NCBI GenBank assembly: GCA_900317375.1
Contig: ONGJ01000011.1
Location: 26,722-90,721, forward strand
DNA length: 64,000 nt
Source of the DNA: an uncultured Eubacteriales bacterium
GTDB taxonomy: Bacteria; Bacillota; Clostridia; Oscillospirales; Oscillospiraceae
Direction: 5' to 3'
Part shown: in pieces, positions 9,999-18,844 of the stretch
How the letters are laid out: the number at the start of each line of letters is the position of its first letter
How positions within the stretch are numbered: the first letter of the stretch is position 1
Notes under the pieces: model-generated
Seen by the model: only the letters and a program-made list of their open reading frames with translations
Told to the model about the DNA's origin: nothing
Databases searched by the model: none
Made by a program: the position numbers and the translations under genes

Positions 9999-10850
9999 AT
10001 GGAGAAAAACGTACTGAATACCGATCTGAGCGGCAAGGTGGCCGTGGTCACGGGCGCGGGCGGCGTGCTCTGCTCTGAATTTGCGAAGGTTCTGGCCCGC
10101 GCGGGCGCCAAGGTGGCCCTTCTGAACCGCACCCAGGAGAAGGCGCAGAAATACGCCGACGAGATCAACGCCGCGGGCGGCGTTGCCATCGCTTATGGCT
10201 GCAACGTACTGGACAAGGCGCAGACCTATGCCGTGGCGGAGCAGGTGCTGGCAGATCTCGGCCCCTGCGATATCCTCATCAACGGCGCCGGCGGCAACAA
10301 TCCCAAGGCCACCACAGACAAGGAATACTATGAAGACGGTGACATCGACAGCGACACCAAGAGCTTCTTCGATCTGGACGAGGAGGGCGTGGAGAGCGTT
10401 TTCAACCTCAACTTCCTCGGCACCCTGATCCCCACCCAGGCCTTCGCCCGACAGATGCTGGGACGCGAGGGCTGCTGCATTCTGAACATCAGCTCCATGA
10501 ACGCCTTCACCCCCCTGACCAAGATCCCGGCCTATTCCGGGGCCAAGGCCGCGGTGACGAACTTCACCCAGTGGCTGGCGGTGCACTTTTCCAGGCAGGG
10601 CATCCGCGTCAACGCGATTGCCCCGGGCTTCTTCTCCACGGCCCAGAACGCCAAGCTCCTCTGGAACGAGGACGGGACTCCCACGGCCCGCACGGGCAAG
10701 ATCCTGGCGGCCACGCCCATGGGGCGCTTCGGCGAGAGCAAGGAGCTCTCCGGCGCGCTGCTGTTCCTGCTCAACAACGAGGCTGCCGGCTTCATCACCG
10801 GTGTGACCATTCCCGTCGACGGCGGTTTCTCCGCTTACAGCGGCGTTTAA
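9999..10850 (+). CDS. uxuB: SDR-type D-mannonate oxidoreductase (fructuronate reductase)
   Basis: The 283-residue protein is a short-chain dehydrogenase with the nucleotide loop VVTGAGGVL, NGAGGNNP, and the catalytic Ser/Tyr/Lys set in ISSMN and PAYSGAKAA. It belongs to the SDR group paired with uxuA in Firmicutes, replacing the long-chain UxuB of enterobacteria. It should interconvert D-fructuronate and D-mannonate with NAD(H). The role rests mainly on position between uxuA and the KDG/KDPG genes; SDR substrate specificity is not readable from sequence alone. Confidence 0.85.
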   Translation: MEKNVLNTDLSGKVAVVTGAGGVLCSEFAKVLARAGAKVALLNRTQEKAQKYADEINAAGGVAIAYGCNVLDKAQTYAVAEQVLADLGPCDILINGAGGNNPKATTDKEYYEDGDIDSDTKSFFDLDEEGVESVFNLNFLGTLIPTQAFARQMLGREGCCILNISSMNAFTPLTKIPAYSGAKAAVTNFTQWLAVHFSRQGIRVNAIAPGFFSTAQNAKLLWNEDGTPTARTGKILAATPMGRFGESKELSGALLFLLNNEAAGFITGVTIPVDGGFSAYSGV

Positions 10851-10861
10851 GGAGGAAGAAA

Positions 10862-11503
10862 ATGAACGCTTTCAATCAGAAAATTTCTGAGATCGGCGTG
10901 GTGCCGGTCATCAAGCTCAACCACCCGGAGCGAGACGCTGCCGATCTCGGCAGGGCCCTCTGCGCGGGCGGTGTGCCGGTGGCGGAGATCACCTTCCGCG
11001 CTACGGGGGCAGATATCGCCATCAAGCTTATGAAGGAAGCCAATTCCGACATGATCGTGGGCGCGGGAACGGTCACGCGCACCGAGCAGATCGACGCTGT
11101 CATCGCGGCGGGCGGCGAGTTTATTGTCACGCCCGGCTTCGACCCGGAGTTGGTCCAGTATGCCCAGGAGAAGAGCATCCCCATTTTCCCCGGCTGCACT
11201 ACCGCCAGCGAGTATCACCAGGCTCTCAAATACAATCTGGAAGTGATCAAATTTTTCCCCGCCGAGCAGTCGGGGGGCCTTGCCAAGATCAAGGCACTCT
11301 CAGCGCCTTTCCCCATGTTCCACGTGATGCCCACCGGCGGCATCAGTCTGAAAAATCTGAAGGAGTACCTGTCCAGTCCGGTCATCGCGGCCTGCGGCGG
11401 CAGCTATATGGTCACGGCCGATCTGATCGACAACCAAAAGTGGGACGAGATCACGGAGCTCTGCAAAAAGTCCAGAGAAATTGTCAAGGAAGCGAGGGCT
11501 TAA
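10862..11503 (+). CDS. eda: 2-dehydro-3-deoxyphosphogluconate aldolase (KHG/KDPG aldolase)
   Basis: The 213-residue TIM barrel starts at ATG 10862 after AAGGAGGAAGAAA. The catalytic Glu is in VAEITFRA, and the Schiff-base lysine is in VIKFFPAEQSGG near residue 128. It cleaves KDPG to pyruvate and glyceraldehyde-3-phosphate and may also act on 4-hydroxy-2-oxoglutarate. A longer upstream frame runs back into the SDR gene but lacks family homology. The gene is tightly packed between uxuB and kdgK. Confidence 0.95.
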   Translation: MNAFNQKISEIGVVPVIKLNHPERDAADLGRALCAGGVPVAEITFRATGADIAIKLMKEANSDMIVGAGTVTRTEQIDAVIAAGGEFIVTPGFDPELVQYAQEKSIPIFPGCTTASEYHQALKYNLEVIKFFPAEQSGGLAKIKALSAPFPMFHVMPTGGISLKNLKEYLSSPVIAACGGSYMVTADLIDNQKWDEITELCKKSREIVKEARA

Positions 11504-11504
11504 C

Positions 11505-12602
11505 ATGGAACTGAATTTACGTCCGAGAGAAGAATGCCGTTTTGATGCTGTGAGCCTGGGGGAAATCATGCTGCGTCTGGACCCCGGCGAGGGGCGGATC
11601 CGCACGGCCCGCAGCTTCCGCGCCTGGGAGGGCGGCGGCGAGTACAACGTCATCCGCGGCCTTCATAAGTGCTTTGGCATGGACACCGCCGTCATCACCG
11701 CCTTTGCCGACAACGAAGTCGGCAGGCTGATGAAGGACTTCATCGAACAGGGCGGCGTCAGCACCGACCTGATCTACTGGAAGAAGACAGACGGTATCGG
11801 CCGCATCTGCCGCAACGGCATCAACTTCACCGAGCGAGGCTTCGGCATCCGGGGCGCCGTGGGCTGCTCCGACCGGGCCAACACCGCCATCTCCCAGGCC
11901 ACGCCCGAGGATTTTGACTTCGAGTACATCTTCGGCAAGCTGGGCGTGCGCTGGCTGCATACCGGCGGCATCTACGCGGCCCTCTCCGAGCAGAGCTGCA
12001 AGACCGTGATCGAGGCTTGCAAGATCGCCAAAAAGTACGGCACCGTCATCTCCTACGACCTCAACTACCGCCCCTCCATGTGGAGCGCCATCGGCGGGCT
12101 GGAGAAGGCGCGCGAGGTCAACCGCGAGGTGGCAAAGTATGTGGACGTGATGATCGGAAACGAGGAGGACTTTACCGCCTGCCTGGGCTTTGAGATCGAG
12201 GGCAACGATGAAAACCTCAAGGAGCTGAATATCGAGGGCTACAAGAAGATGATCGGCAAGGCCGCCGAGACTTACCCCAACTTCAAAGTCGTGGCAACTA
12301 CGCTCCGCACCGTCAAGACCGCCACCGTCAACGATTGGAAGGCCATCTGCTGGGCGGACGGGGAGATTTATCAGTCCAAGGAGTTTAACGGCCTGGAGAT
12401 CATGGACCGCGTGGGCGGCGGGGACTCCTTTGCCTCCGGTCTGGTCTACGGCCTGATGACCACGGGCGACGCGGAGAAGGCCGTCAACTACGGCGCGGCC
12501 CACGGCGCGCTGGCTATGACCACGCCGGGCGACACCTCCATGGCGTCTCTCAACGAGGTCGAGGCCATCATGGGCGGCGCGGGCGCAAGAGTGAAGAGGT
12601 AA
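11505..12602 (+). CDS. kdgK: 2-keto-3-deoxygluconate kinase (PfkB family)
   Basis: The ATG at 11505 gives 365 residues; an in-frame TTG 24 bases upstream has no better support. It is a PfkB sugar kinase with an N-terminal EIMLRLDPGEGR, a GGGEYNV substrate loop, and the C-terminal anion-hole motif VGGGDSFASG near residue 305. It phosphorylates KDG to KDPG, linking UxuA to Eda. It starts one base after the eda stop and is followed by uxaC after a four-base gap, which fits a single transcript. Confidence 0.93.
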   Translation: MELNLRPREECRFDAVSLGEIMLRLDPGEGRIRTARSFRAWEGGGEYNVIRGLHKCFGMDTAVITAFADNEVGRLMKDFIEQGGVSTDLIYWKKTDGIGRICRNGINFTERGFGIRGAVGCSDRANTAISQATPEDFDFEYIFGKLGVRWLHTGGIYAALSEQSCKTVIEACKIAKKYGTVISYDLNYRPSMWSAIGGLEKAREVNREVAKYVDVMIGNEEDFTACLGFEIEGNDENLKELNIEGYKKMIGKAAETYPNFKVVATTLRTVKTATVNDWKAICWADGEIYQSKEFNGLEIMDRVGGGDSFASGLVYGLMTTGDAEKAVNYGAAHGALAMTTPGDTSMASLNEVEAIMGGAGARVKR

Positions 12603-12606
12603 GTGT

Positions 12607-13983
12607 ATGAAGTCTTTTATGGATAAGGACTTCCTGCTCTCCACCGAGACGGCCAAGCACCTCTATCACGACTTTGCCGCTGATCTGCCCATCATTGATT
12701 ACCACTGTCACTTAAACCCGCAGGAGATCTACGAGGATCGGCGGTTTGAAAATATCACCCAGGTGTGGCTTGGCGGCGACCACTACAAGTGGCGGCTCAT
12801 GCGCGCCGTCGGCGTGGATGAACGGTTCATTACCGGCGATGCCCCTGACCGGGAGAAGTTTCAGAAGTGGGCGGAGACGATCTCCCTTGCCATCGGCAAC
12901 CCGCTGTTCCATTGGAGCCATCTGGAACTGAAAAACTATTTCGGATATGAGGGCGTCCTGAGCGGCGAGACGGCGGAGGAGGTTTGGCAGCTTTGCAATG
13001 AAAAGCTGAAGGGCCTGTCCGCCCGCAAACTGATCGCAGGATCAAACGTCAAAGCGCTCTGTACCACCGACGATCCGGCGGACAGCCTGGAATGGCACGA
13101 AAAGCTTACCGGGGATCCGTCCTTTGACGTGAAGGTTCTGCCCTCCTACCGCCCGGACAAGGCGCTGGGCATTGAGAAGGCTGATTATCTGGAATACTTG
13201 AAACGCCTGGGGAACATCCAAAGCTTTGCACAGCTTGAGGAGACGCTCAAGGAGCGGCTTTCGTTCTTCGTCTCTCTGGGCTGCCGGGTCTCCGATCACG
13301 GCCTGGAGGCTGTGCCCTATGTACCCGCAACAGATGCCGAGGTTGAGGCGATCTTCCAAAAGCGTCTCTCCGGCAAGATCCCCACGGAGATGGAGCAGAA
13401 GCAGTTTAAGACCGTGCTGCTGCTTGCGCTGGGCAGGGAGTATCATCGCCTCGGCGTGGTGATGCAGCTGCACTTTGGCGTGATCCGGGACAATTCCTCC
13501 CAGGTTTTCAAAGCGCTCGGCCCGGATGCGGGGATCGATTCCATCGGCGATCCGTTCTCGGTCAAGGATCTGGCCGCGTTCTTAAACACTCTGGACGAGA
13601 CGGACGAGCTGCCGAAGACCATCCTCTATTCGCTCAACCCCAACGACAACGCTGCGATCGAGACCGTCATGGCCTGCTTCCAGGGCGGCTGCTTCGGCAA
13701 GCTCCAGCACGGCAGCGCCTGGTGGTTTAATGACCATAAAAGCGGGATGCGGGAGCAGCTGACCAGTCTCGCCAATGAGGGCATGCTCTGCACTTTCGTG
13801 GGCATGCTCACGGATTCCCGCAGCTTTCTCAGTTACGCGCGGCATGAGTATTTCCGCCGCATTCTCTGTGACCTGATCGGCGGCTGGGTGGAAAACGGCG
13901 AATATTCCAACGACCTCGAGACGCTGAAAACCATCGTTGAGGGGATCTGCTACCGGAATGCCCGGCGCTACTTCGAGCTGTAA
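12607..13983 (+). CDS. uxaC: Glucuronate (uronate) isomerase
   Basis: The 458-residue protein has the amidohydrolase-fold UxaC signature: DYHCHL near residue 36, WLGGDHYKWRLMRAVGV near 55, HWSHLELKNYFG near 103, and LHFGVIRDN near 285. It isomerises D-glucuronate to D-fructuronate and galacturonate to tagaturonate. It is the first step of the pathway but the last gene of the cluster. No altronate branch genes (uxaA/uxaB) are nearby, so the cluster is set up for glucuronate rather than galacturonate. Confidence 0.96.
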   Translation: MKSFMDKDFLLSTETAKHLYHDFAADLPIIDYHCHLNPQEIYEDRRFENITQVWLGGDHYKWRLMRAVGVDERFITGDAPDREKFQKWAETISLAIGNPLFHWSHLELKNYFGYEGVLSGETAEEVWQLCNEKLKGLSARKLIAGSNVKALCTTDDPADSLEWHEKLTGDPSFDVKVLPSYRPDKALGIEKADYLEYLKRLGNIQSFAQLEETLKERLSFFVSLGCRVSDHGLEAVPYVPATDAEVEAIFQKRLSGKIPTEMEQKQFKTVLLLALGREYHRLGVVMQLHFGVIRDNSSQVFKALGPDAGIDSIGDPFSVKDLAAFLNTLDETDELPKTILYSLNPNDNAAIETVMACFQGGCFGKLQHGSAWWFNDHKSGMREQLTSLANEGMLCTFVGMLTDSRSFLSYARHEYFRRILCDLIGGWVENGEYSNDLETLKTIVEGICYRNARRYFEL

Positions 13984-14051
13984 AGAATCCCGGATGCGTC
14001 GTGGTACTGTGTAGTCATAACCTGGCAATCGCACCAACGCTCATCACGATA

Positions 14052-14400
14052 ATCGAGTAGGAGGGGCTGAGTCAGCCCCTCCTCTCACACCACCGTGCGT
14101 ACCGTTCGGTACACGGCGGTTCAACCGCATAAGTGCAGAGACTCGTACCGGTCAAGGATACTGTAGTATCCGGCCTGTGCGAGTCTTTTGGTATGCCGCC
14201 CATTCCGGGACTCCGAGTTTCAACAGGTTCTTCACCCTCGTCCTCGGCAGCTTCCACTGCTTCCAGATGTACATACGGAAGCGGCGGCGCAGCCATTCAT
14301 CCCAGCTCTTCATCGTGTTTCGCATACTTGCAATTCCAAAGTAGCCAAGAGTGGATTCGGCTTTTCCTCTGTCAGCAGCGCATCCAAGGTTGTTCACACA
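14052..14400 (-). mobile_element. Group II intron remnant (3' end only)
   Basis: On the minus strand the stretch runs from the C-terminal part of an intron maturase into a domain V-like hairpin (GAACCGCCGTGTACCGAACG followed by GTACGCACGGTGGT) and a domain VI-like hairpin (GGAGGGGCTGAC..CAGCCCCTCC). It ends in CTACTCGAT at 14052, a common 3' terminus of bacterial group II introns. The reverse transcriptase and domains I-IV are absent, so it cannot splice or move by itself. The upstream edge is set only approximately, by where maturase similarity stops. This is the content of the 464-base gap between uxaC and the next gene. Confidence 0.8.
14121..14397 (-). pseudogene. Group II intron maturase, C-terminal fragment with internal deletion
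   Basis: One frame (stop at 14152) reads LGYFGIASMRNTMKSWDEWL, then RRRFRMYIWKQWK and LGVPEWAAYQ, a typical maturase X domain. The usual RKGYW segment and about 20-25 following residues are missing. A second frame picks up directly at KRLAQAGYYSILDRYESL and ends HLCG-stop at 14121, the normal family ending. The gene has therefore lost its 5' part and also suffered an internal, frame-changing deletion near 14185. Confidence 0.75.
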
Positions 14401-14447
14401 GTCTGAACAGTAACGAACACAATCGTGTTCCCTGCAGCGCCATATGA

Positions 14448-15734
14448 TCAGGAAGCTTCGCCGAAGCTGCCGGGCCCTCCCTGTCCGCCGTGCGGACCAT
14501 GGAAGCCGGAAGGGGGCTGGCCGCCGAAACCGGCGGGGATGTCGCCCGACATGTCGGGCGGTGTACCGAAGCTGCCGTGGCCGCCTTGTCCGCCCATGCC
14601 GCCCATGCCTCCGCGGCCGCCCATGAACTGGCTGTTGAGCTCGGTCACCTGCTGGCCGTTGACGGTTACGGTGCCGCCGGTGAAGCTTACGCTGCCGTCA
14701 AAATCGAAGGCAGATCCGGCTGTCACGGAAACCGTGCCGCCGCTGATGATGAGATTGCCGTTCGAGTCGATGCCGTCCGTGTCGCCGGCGCCCATGGTCA
14801 CCGTAAGATTGCCGCCGGTGATTTCAACGGTGGGGGTATAGGCGTCCGACTTGTATGCGGCGTTGATGCCGTCATCGGAAGCCTGGATGCTGATGTCGCC
14901 GCTGCGGATCAGCACATAGGTTGCCTCGATGCCTTCGGCCGCATTCAGCGTGACCGTGCCGCCGGCGATATCGGCCTTGCCGTCGGCATGGACGGCATCG
15001 TCCCCGCATTGGGCGGTCAGGCTGCCGCCCAGAACGGTGACCGTGCCTTCCGAATGAATGCCGTCGGTACCCGCCTGGATGCTGACAGACGCATCAAGCA
15101 GCGTGACGGCGTCCTTGCCGGTGAGGGCGGAAGCGGCTGACGAAACGATAAGATTCTTCGCGGTCACTACCAGGTCATCCTTTGAGACGACCGCGTGTTT
15201 GGTATTGCCGGTGATGCTGAGGCTGCCGGAGCCGTTGACGGTCAGATCGGCCTTGCTGAAGACTGCCGCGTCCACGGCCGTGTCCCCCTCATTGAGCGTA
15301 TAGCCGGAGCCGTCGGATATACTGTTTTCGCTGCCCGCGGCTGCCGTGAGGAAGACTTTGTCCGCGCTGCGCACAAGGATGGCGGGGCCGTCGGCATTCG
15401 CGATCTGCGCATTGTTCAGGACGATCTGCACCTTGTCCTCATCCCCTGCCTGGACTGTGAGCATCTGATTCTCATAGCTTCCGGAGAGGATATAGATTCC
15501 GGCCTCGCTGATCGTCAGATCGTCGCCGGGGGCGAGCGTCACGGCGGCGGAGGCATCGTACTCACCGGAAGCATCCCGATCAGACACAAGGGACGCGGCT
15601 GAGTCCCCTGCCGTGTCCGGGGCGGCGCCGTCGGCCGCGGAAGCGTTGATCCGCAAGCAGAAGGCCGCGGCAAGGAAGAGAAGAGCACAGAGAGCGGCCG
15701 CTCCTCTTCTAAAGAATGCGATTGTCGTTTTCAC
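14448..15734 (-). CDS. Secreted carbohydrate-binding domain protein (DUF4353 type)
   Basis: The 428-residue protein has an N-terminal signal sequence (FFRRGAAALCALLFLAAAF). A long right-handed beta-helix-like repeat region of Asp/Gly/Ala turns (for example SDDGINAAY, DGIDSNGNL) covers roughly residues 50-360. A low-complexity Gly/Met/Pro tail ends the protein. This matches the Cthe_2159-like polygalacturonate-binding family. It is exported and presumably binds acidic polysaccharide. It overlaps the DUF4956 gene by four bases (ATGA) and is last in a three-gene operon. Confidence 0.85.
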   Translation of the reverse strand: MKTTIAFFRRGAAALCALLFLAAAFCLRINASAADGAAPDTAGDSAASLVSDRDASGEYDASAAVTLAPGDDLTISEAGIYILSGSYENQMLTVQAGDEDKVQIVLNNAQIANADGPAILVRSADKVFLTAAAGSENSISDGSGYTLNEGDTAVDAAVFSKADLTVNGSGSLSITGNTKHAVVSKDDLVVTAKNLIVSSAASALTGKDAVTLLDASVSIQAGTDGIHSEGTVTVLGGSLTAQCGDDAVHADGKADIAGGTVTLNAAEGIEATYVLIRSGDISIQASDDGINAAYKSDAYTPTVEITGGNLTVTMGAGDTDGIDSNGNLIISGGTVSVTAGSAFDFDGSVSFTGGTVTVNGQQVTELNSQFMGGRGGMGGMGGQGGHGSFGTPPDMSGDIPAGFGGQPPSGFHGPHGGQGGPGSFGEAS

Positions 15735-16399
15735 AGTTCGTCTCCTCCTTCAGCGGCGCATAAAAGCGCAATCTCGAGATTTCCGTTCCTGCAGCGCAGG
15801 GCATCCAGGAATTCCTGCATCCGGCCGGGGTCTTTCATCTCCACCTGATAGTCGAGCTTGTACAGGCTGCCCATATTGGCAGTCTTCGCCCTCATGAGCT
15901 TCCATTCTTTCGTATACTCACGAAAGAGATCGTCAAAGGCATCGGCAAAGTGCAGCGACTCGGGAACCGTGATCCGCAGATCCAGAAAGCGGTCACAGCT
16001 CATGGGAATGCGCGACAGCAGGACGATCACGAGCGAAGCGATCACGGTAAAGAGCAGGGCCACCGCCAGATAGCCCGCCGCGCAGGCCAGGCCTGCCGTC
16101 ATGACCAGAAAGATGGCCGAGATGTCCTTTGCCCTTCCTGCAGCCGAGCGGAAGCGGACCAGCGAGAACGCGCCTGCCACGGCGATGCCGGTTCCGACGC
16201 TGCCGTTGACCATGACGATGACGGTGGTCACAATGATGGGCAGGACGACCAGAGAGAGCAGAAAGCTGCGGCTGGATGCGCTGTCGCGGGAGAGGGCAAG
16301 CGCGGCGACAGCCCCGCAGAGGCCGGCGCAGAGCAGGCAGGCCAGATAGATGCCCACTGAAAACTGATTGGTCAGGACCGTATTAAAGATTGACAGCAT
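15731..16399 (-). CDS. DUF4956 domain membrane protein
   Basis: The 222-residue protein has about four transmembrane segments in the first 130 residues, including VAGAFSLVRFRSAAGRAKDI, the conserved core of DUF4956. A soluble C-terminal part follows. The family's biochemical role is unknown. It is typically found beside VTC-domain polymerases, as here, where the two genes overlap by 17 bases; this suggests a membrane partner of the polymerase or of the exported carbohydrate-binding protein. Confidence 0.87.
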   Translation of the reverse strand: MLSIFNTVLTNQFSVGIYLACLLCAGLCGAVAALALSRDSASSRSFLLSLVVLPIIVTTVIVMVNGSVGTGIAVAGAFSLVRFRSAAGRAKDISAIFLVMTAGLACAAGYLAVALLFTVIASLVIVLLSRIPMSCDRFLDLRITVPESLHFADAFDDLFREYTKEWKLMRAKTANMGSLYKLDYQVEMKDPGRMQEFLDALRCRNGNLEIALLCAAEGGDEL

Positions 16400-17126
16400 G
16401 TTGCATTCCTCCTTTGATAAGGGACAGCGTATTATTCTTTTCCTTCAGCATCCGGGTATAGGCGGTCCCGTACTTGGAAAAACTGCCGGGAAGGATGTTC
16501 TCTTCATCCAGGGCATTCGCCAGCCAAAGCGGCATGGCACCGGCGGTTTTGATCTCGAGCAGGACGCAGCCCTTCGGCAGCAGGGCGATCCCTGCCGAAC
16601 CGCGGCTCAGGGAGAGGTCGCTCTCCCGGCAGCGGATGTTCCGGTCGAAAGTCAGCCGGAGGTCCGGATGCTCCTCATCGAACCAGGCCTCGCGCTCGCA
16701 GGCGATCATCATGGCCGGCCGGGGGCGGCCGTAGAGCCGCATGGCCCAGTCGATCTCGTTCATAATCTGGCTGTTACAGGGCCGGATTCCGTACCGGAGA
16801 TAGGCCTCGGCCTGCCGCAGGGTCATGACCTCGCGGCGTTTATAAACCACGCCGCCGAACTTCTTTTTCAGTTCCAGAAAGACCCTGGTCTCGGCAGAGG
16901 CCGTCCCATAACTGCGCAGACGCAGCTTTTCCTTATAATCGACAGCCTCGATCGAGCTGCGGATGATGCGGTAGTCCGGCGTATCCAGGTAGAGGCTCAG
17001 GACCGTGCTGCGGCCGTAGGCATCCGGCGTCAGGTGCGGACCGACTTTCCGAAGCAGCGCCTCGTATTGGGTCTCTGTGAGCAGGTATTTCTTTTCGATT
17101 CTCTTGAAACTGGTGATCGCCTCCAT
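16383..17126 (-). CDS. Polyphosphate polymerase (VTC) domain protein
   Basis: The 247-residue protein is a stand-alone VTC tunnel domain: FKRIEKKYLLTETQYEALL at the N-terminus, YLDTPDYRIIRSSIEA, YKEKLRLRSYG, FLELKKKFGGVVYKRRE, and a late VLLEIKTAG. The basic residues on successive beta strands form the polyphosphate tunnel in yeast Vtc4. A clear AGGAGG precedes the start. Whether it makes polyphosphate or another phosphate polymer in this cassette is unknown. It is the first gene of the VTC-DUF4956-DUF4353 operon. Confidence 0.87.
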   Translation of the reverse strand: MEAITSFKRIEKKYLLTETQYEALLRKVGPHLTPDAYGRSTVLSLYLDTPDYRIIRSSIEAVDYKEKLRLRSYGTASAETRVFLELKKKFGGVVYKRREVMTLRQAEAYLRYGIRPCNSQIMNEIDWAMRLYGRPRPAMMIACEREAWFDEEHPDLRLTFDRNIRCRESDLSLSRGSAGIALLPKGCVLLEIKTAGAMPLWLANALDEENILPGSFSKYGTAYTRMLKEKNNTLSLIKGGMQHAVNL

Positions 17127-17206
17127 TTGAGCGCCTCCTTTTCTGTCCCGTTTCTGGGGATATCATAAGAGACCAAACTTAAATGAACTTTAAAGAAAAA
17201 TTATTC

Positions 17207-17271
17207 CATAAAAAAGGGGCTGTGAAAAAAAGATGAGTAAAACTCATCCGGACTTCACAGCCCGCTTTTTT
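17207..17271 (+). repeat. Left inverted end of the ISL3-type element, carrying an inward terminator-like hairpin
   Basis: The stretch begins CATAAAAAAGGGGCTGTG and folds as GGGCTGTGAA / TTCACAGCCC with an inner GATGAG / CTCATC stem, followed by GCTTTTTTAT. The hairpin plus T-run points into the element on the plus strand, so it could stop read-through from the left flank. Confidence 0.8.
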
Positions 17272-17398
17272 ATGGAGGAACCCGAGTCATCTGCACCCAT
17301 GGTGGGTAACAGAAGCGTAGTTTACAAGTAAAAATAGAAAAGCCACCGCAATTCTCCTATACTGAGTTTGCCACACAACAGTAAACAGAAGAAGAGCA

Positions 17399-18844
17399 AT
17401 GGCTTCAATACTCAGTATACTCAAAAACATCATAAATCTCAATAGGGTTCATATAGAAAAACAGGAATATGTGACCACACCGACTCAACGTTTTGGCGAG
17501 ATCTACGAAGAGAAGCAACTTCATATAAGGCTGCGGCCGACTCGAAATTATCAGGATCGCTGTCCGGTATGTGGGAAGAAGTGCCCGGGATACGACTACA
17601 AGAACAATGAAGAGAGTTGGTGGAGAGCTTCCAATCTGAATGGAGTGCCGGTGTATCTCTTCTATCAGCGCCAGAGAATTGAGTGCAGAAAGCACGGCGT
17701 GAGAGCTGAGTATGTACCGTGGGCAGATGGAGACAGTCGCTTCACGGAAGCCTTCAACAATGATGTTGCCTGGATGGCATTACAGATGTCCAAGTTGGCT
17801 GTGTCTGTTCTAATGAAAATCAACTGGAGAACTGTTGGGAACTGCATCAAGACAGCGCATGACAGGATAGAGCCGGATGTCAGTGTACGGTTGCACGGGC
17901 TTCGGCGTATCTGCGTAGATGAAACCAGCTACCGCAAGGGACACTCCTACATTACCGTAGTCTATGACATGGACAGGAATCAGGTCGTCTGGGTACATGA
18001 GGATCACGGCCAGGAGATATTCGCGCAATTCTGCAAGTTGTTAACGGAGGAAGAAAGAACTCAGATTGAGATTGTAGCCGGCGACGGTGCCAGGTGGATT
18101 GATACGTGCACAAAGAAGTATTTCCCCAACGCCATACGATGTGTAGATATCTTCCATGTTGTCGAATGGGCAAACGAAGCGTTGGATGATGTTCGAACCA
18201 ATACCGCAGCCAAAGCACGGCGGGATTATTCCAGGAAGAAAGAGCAATTCAGGAAACTGGAAGCGGAACAGGAGCAACGCCGTACCGAGGCAGAGGAAGA
18301 ACTGGCTTCCATGTCAAAGAGGGGCCGCCCGAGCTGTCGGCGAAAAGAACTCGAGGCATTTCTGCAGGAGATGGAAGTATTTTCCCGCTTTGAGCAGTCT
18401 CAGCCAAAGAAGAAAGGTCGTCATCCAAAGGAGCAATTCTTTTCCGATCACCAGGAAATTTTGAATGATCTCGCGCAGCGGGCAAAAGACATCAAGGGCG
18501 CGAGATACGCTCTTGGGCACAAGCCGGAAAATCGTACGGAAGCACAGACAGAGCGGCTGAAACTGATCGAAAATTCATATCCTGACCTGTACAGGGCCTA
18601 CCAACTGAAAGAAACCCTGCGCCTCATTCTCCGTCTGAAAGACAGTATTCTCGCTGTCATAGAACTGGATCTGTGGATTGTCGACGCGTCCAAATGCGGG
18701 CTGAGACCAATGGAGGAATTGGCTGAGAAAATCAAACGGCACCGCGAAAACATCCTCAATTCCATTCGGTTTCAGGCCAACAGCGCCAAAAGCGAGTCAA
18801 CGAATACGACTATTATTAACTTGGCAATAAAATATCCGCAATAA
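17399..18844 (+). pseudogene. ISL3 family transposase, 5' fragment
   Basis: The frame encodes 481 residues, of which the first 472 are ISL3 transposase: the zinc ribbon CPVCGKKC..C..H near residues 58-105, a helix-turn-helix region, and the DDE core with RICVDETSYRKGH (Asp near 164) and EIVAGDGARW (Asp near 223). At 18815 the reading frame enters the inserted IS630 element and ends ten codons later. Joined to 19966-20183 it gives an intact protein of 544 residues, so loss of function is due to that insertion alone. Confidence 0.88.

Noticed and set aside
16368-17168. 266-codon plus-strand frame opposite the VTC gene
   Set aside because: Antisense to the VTC-domain gene, which shows clear family motifs and a ribosome site.
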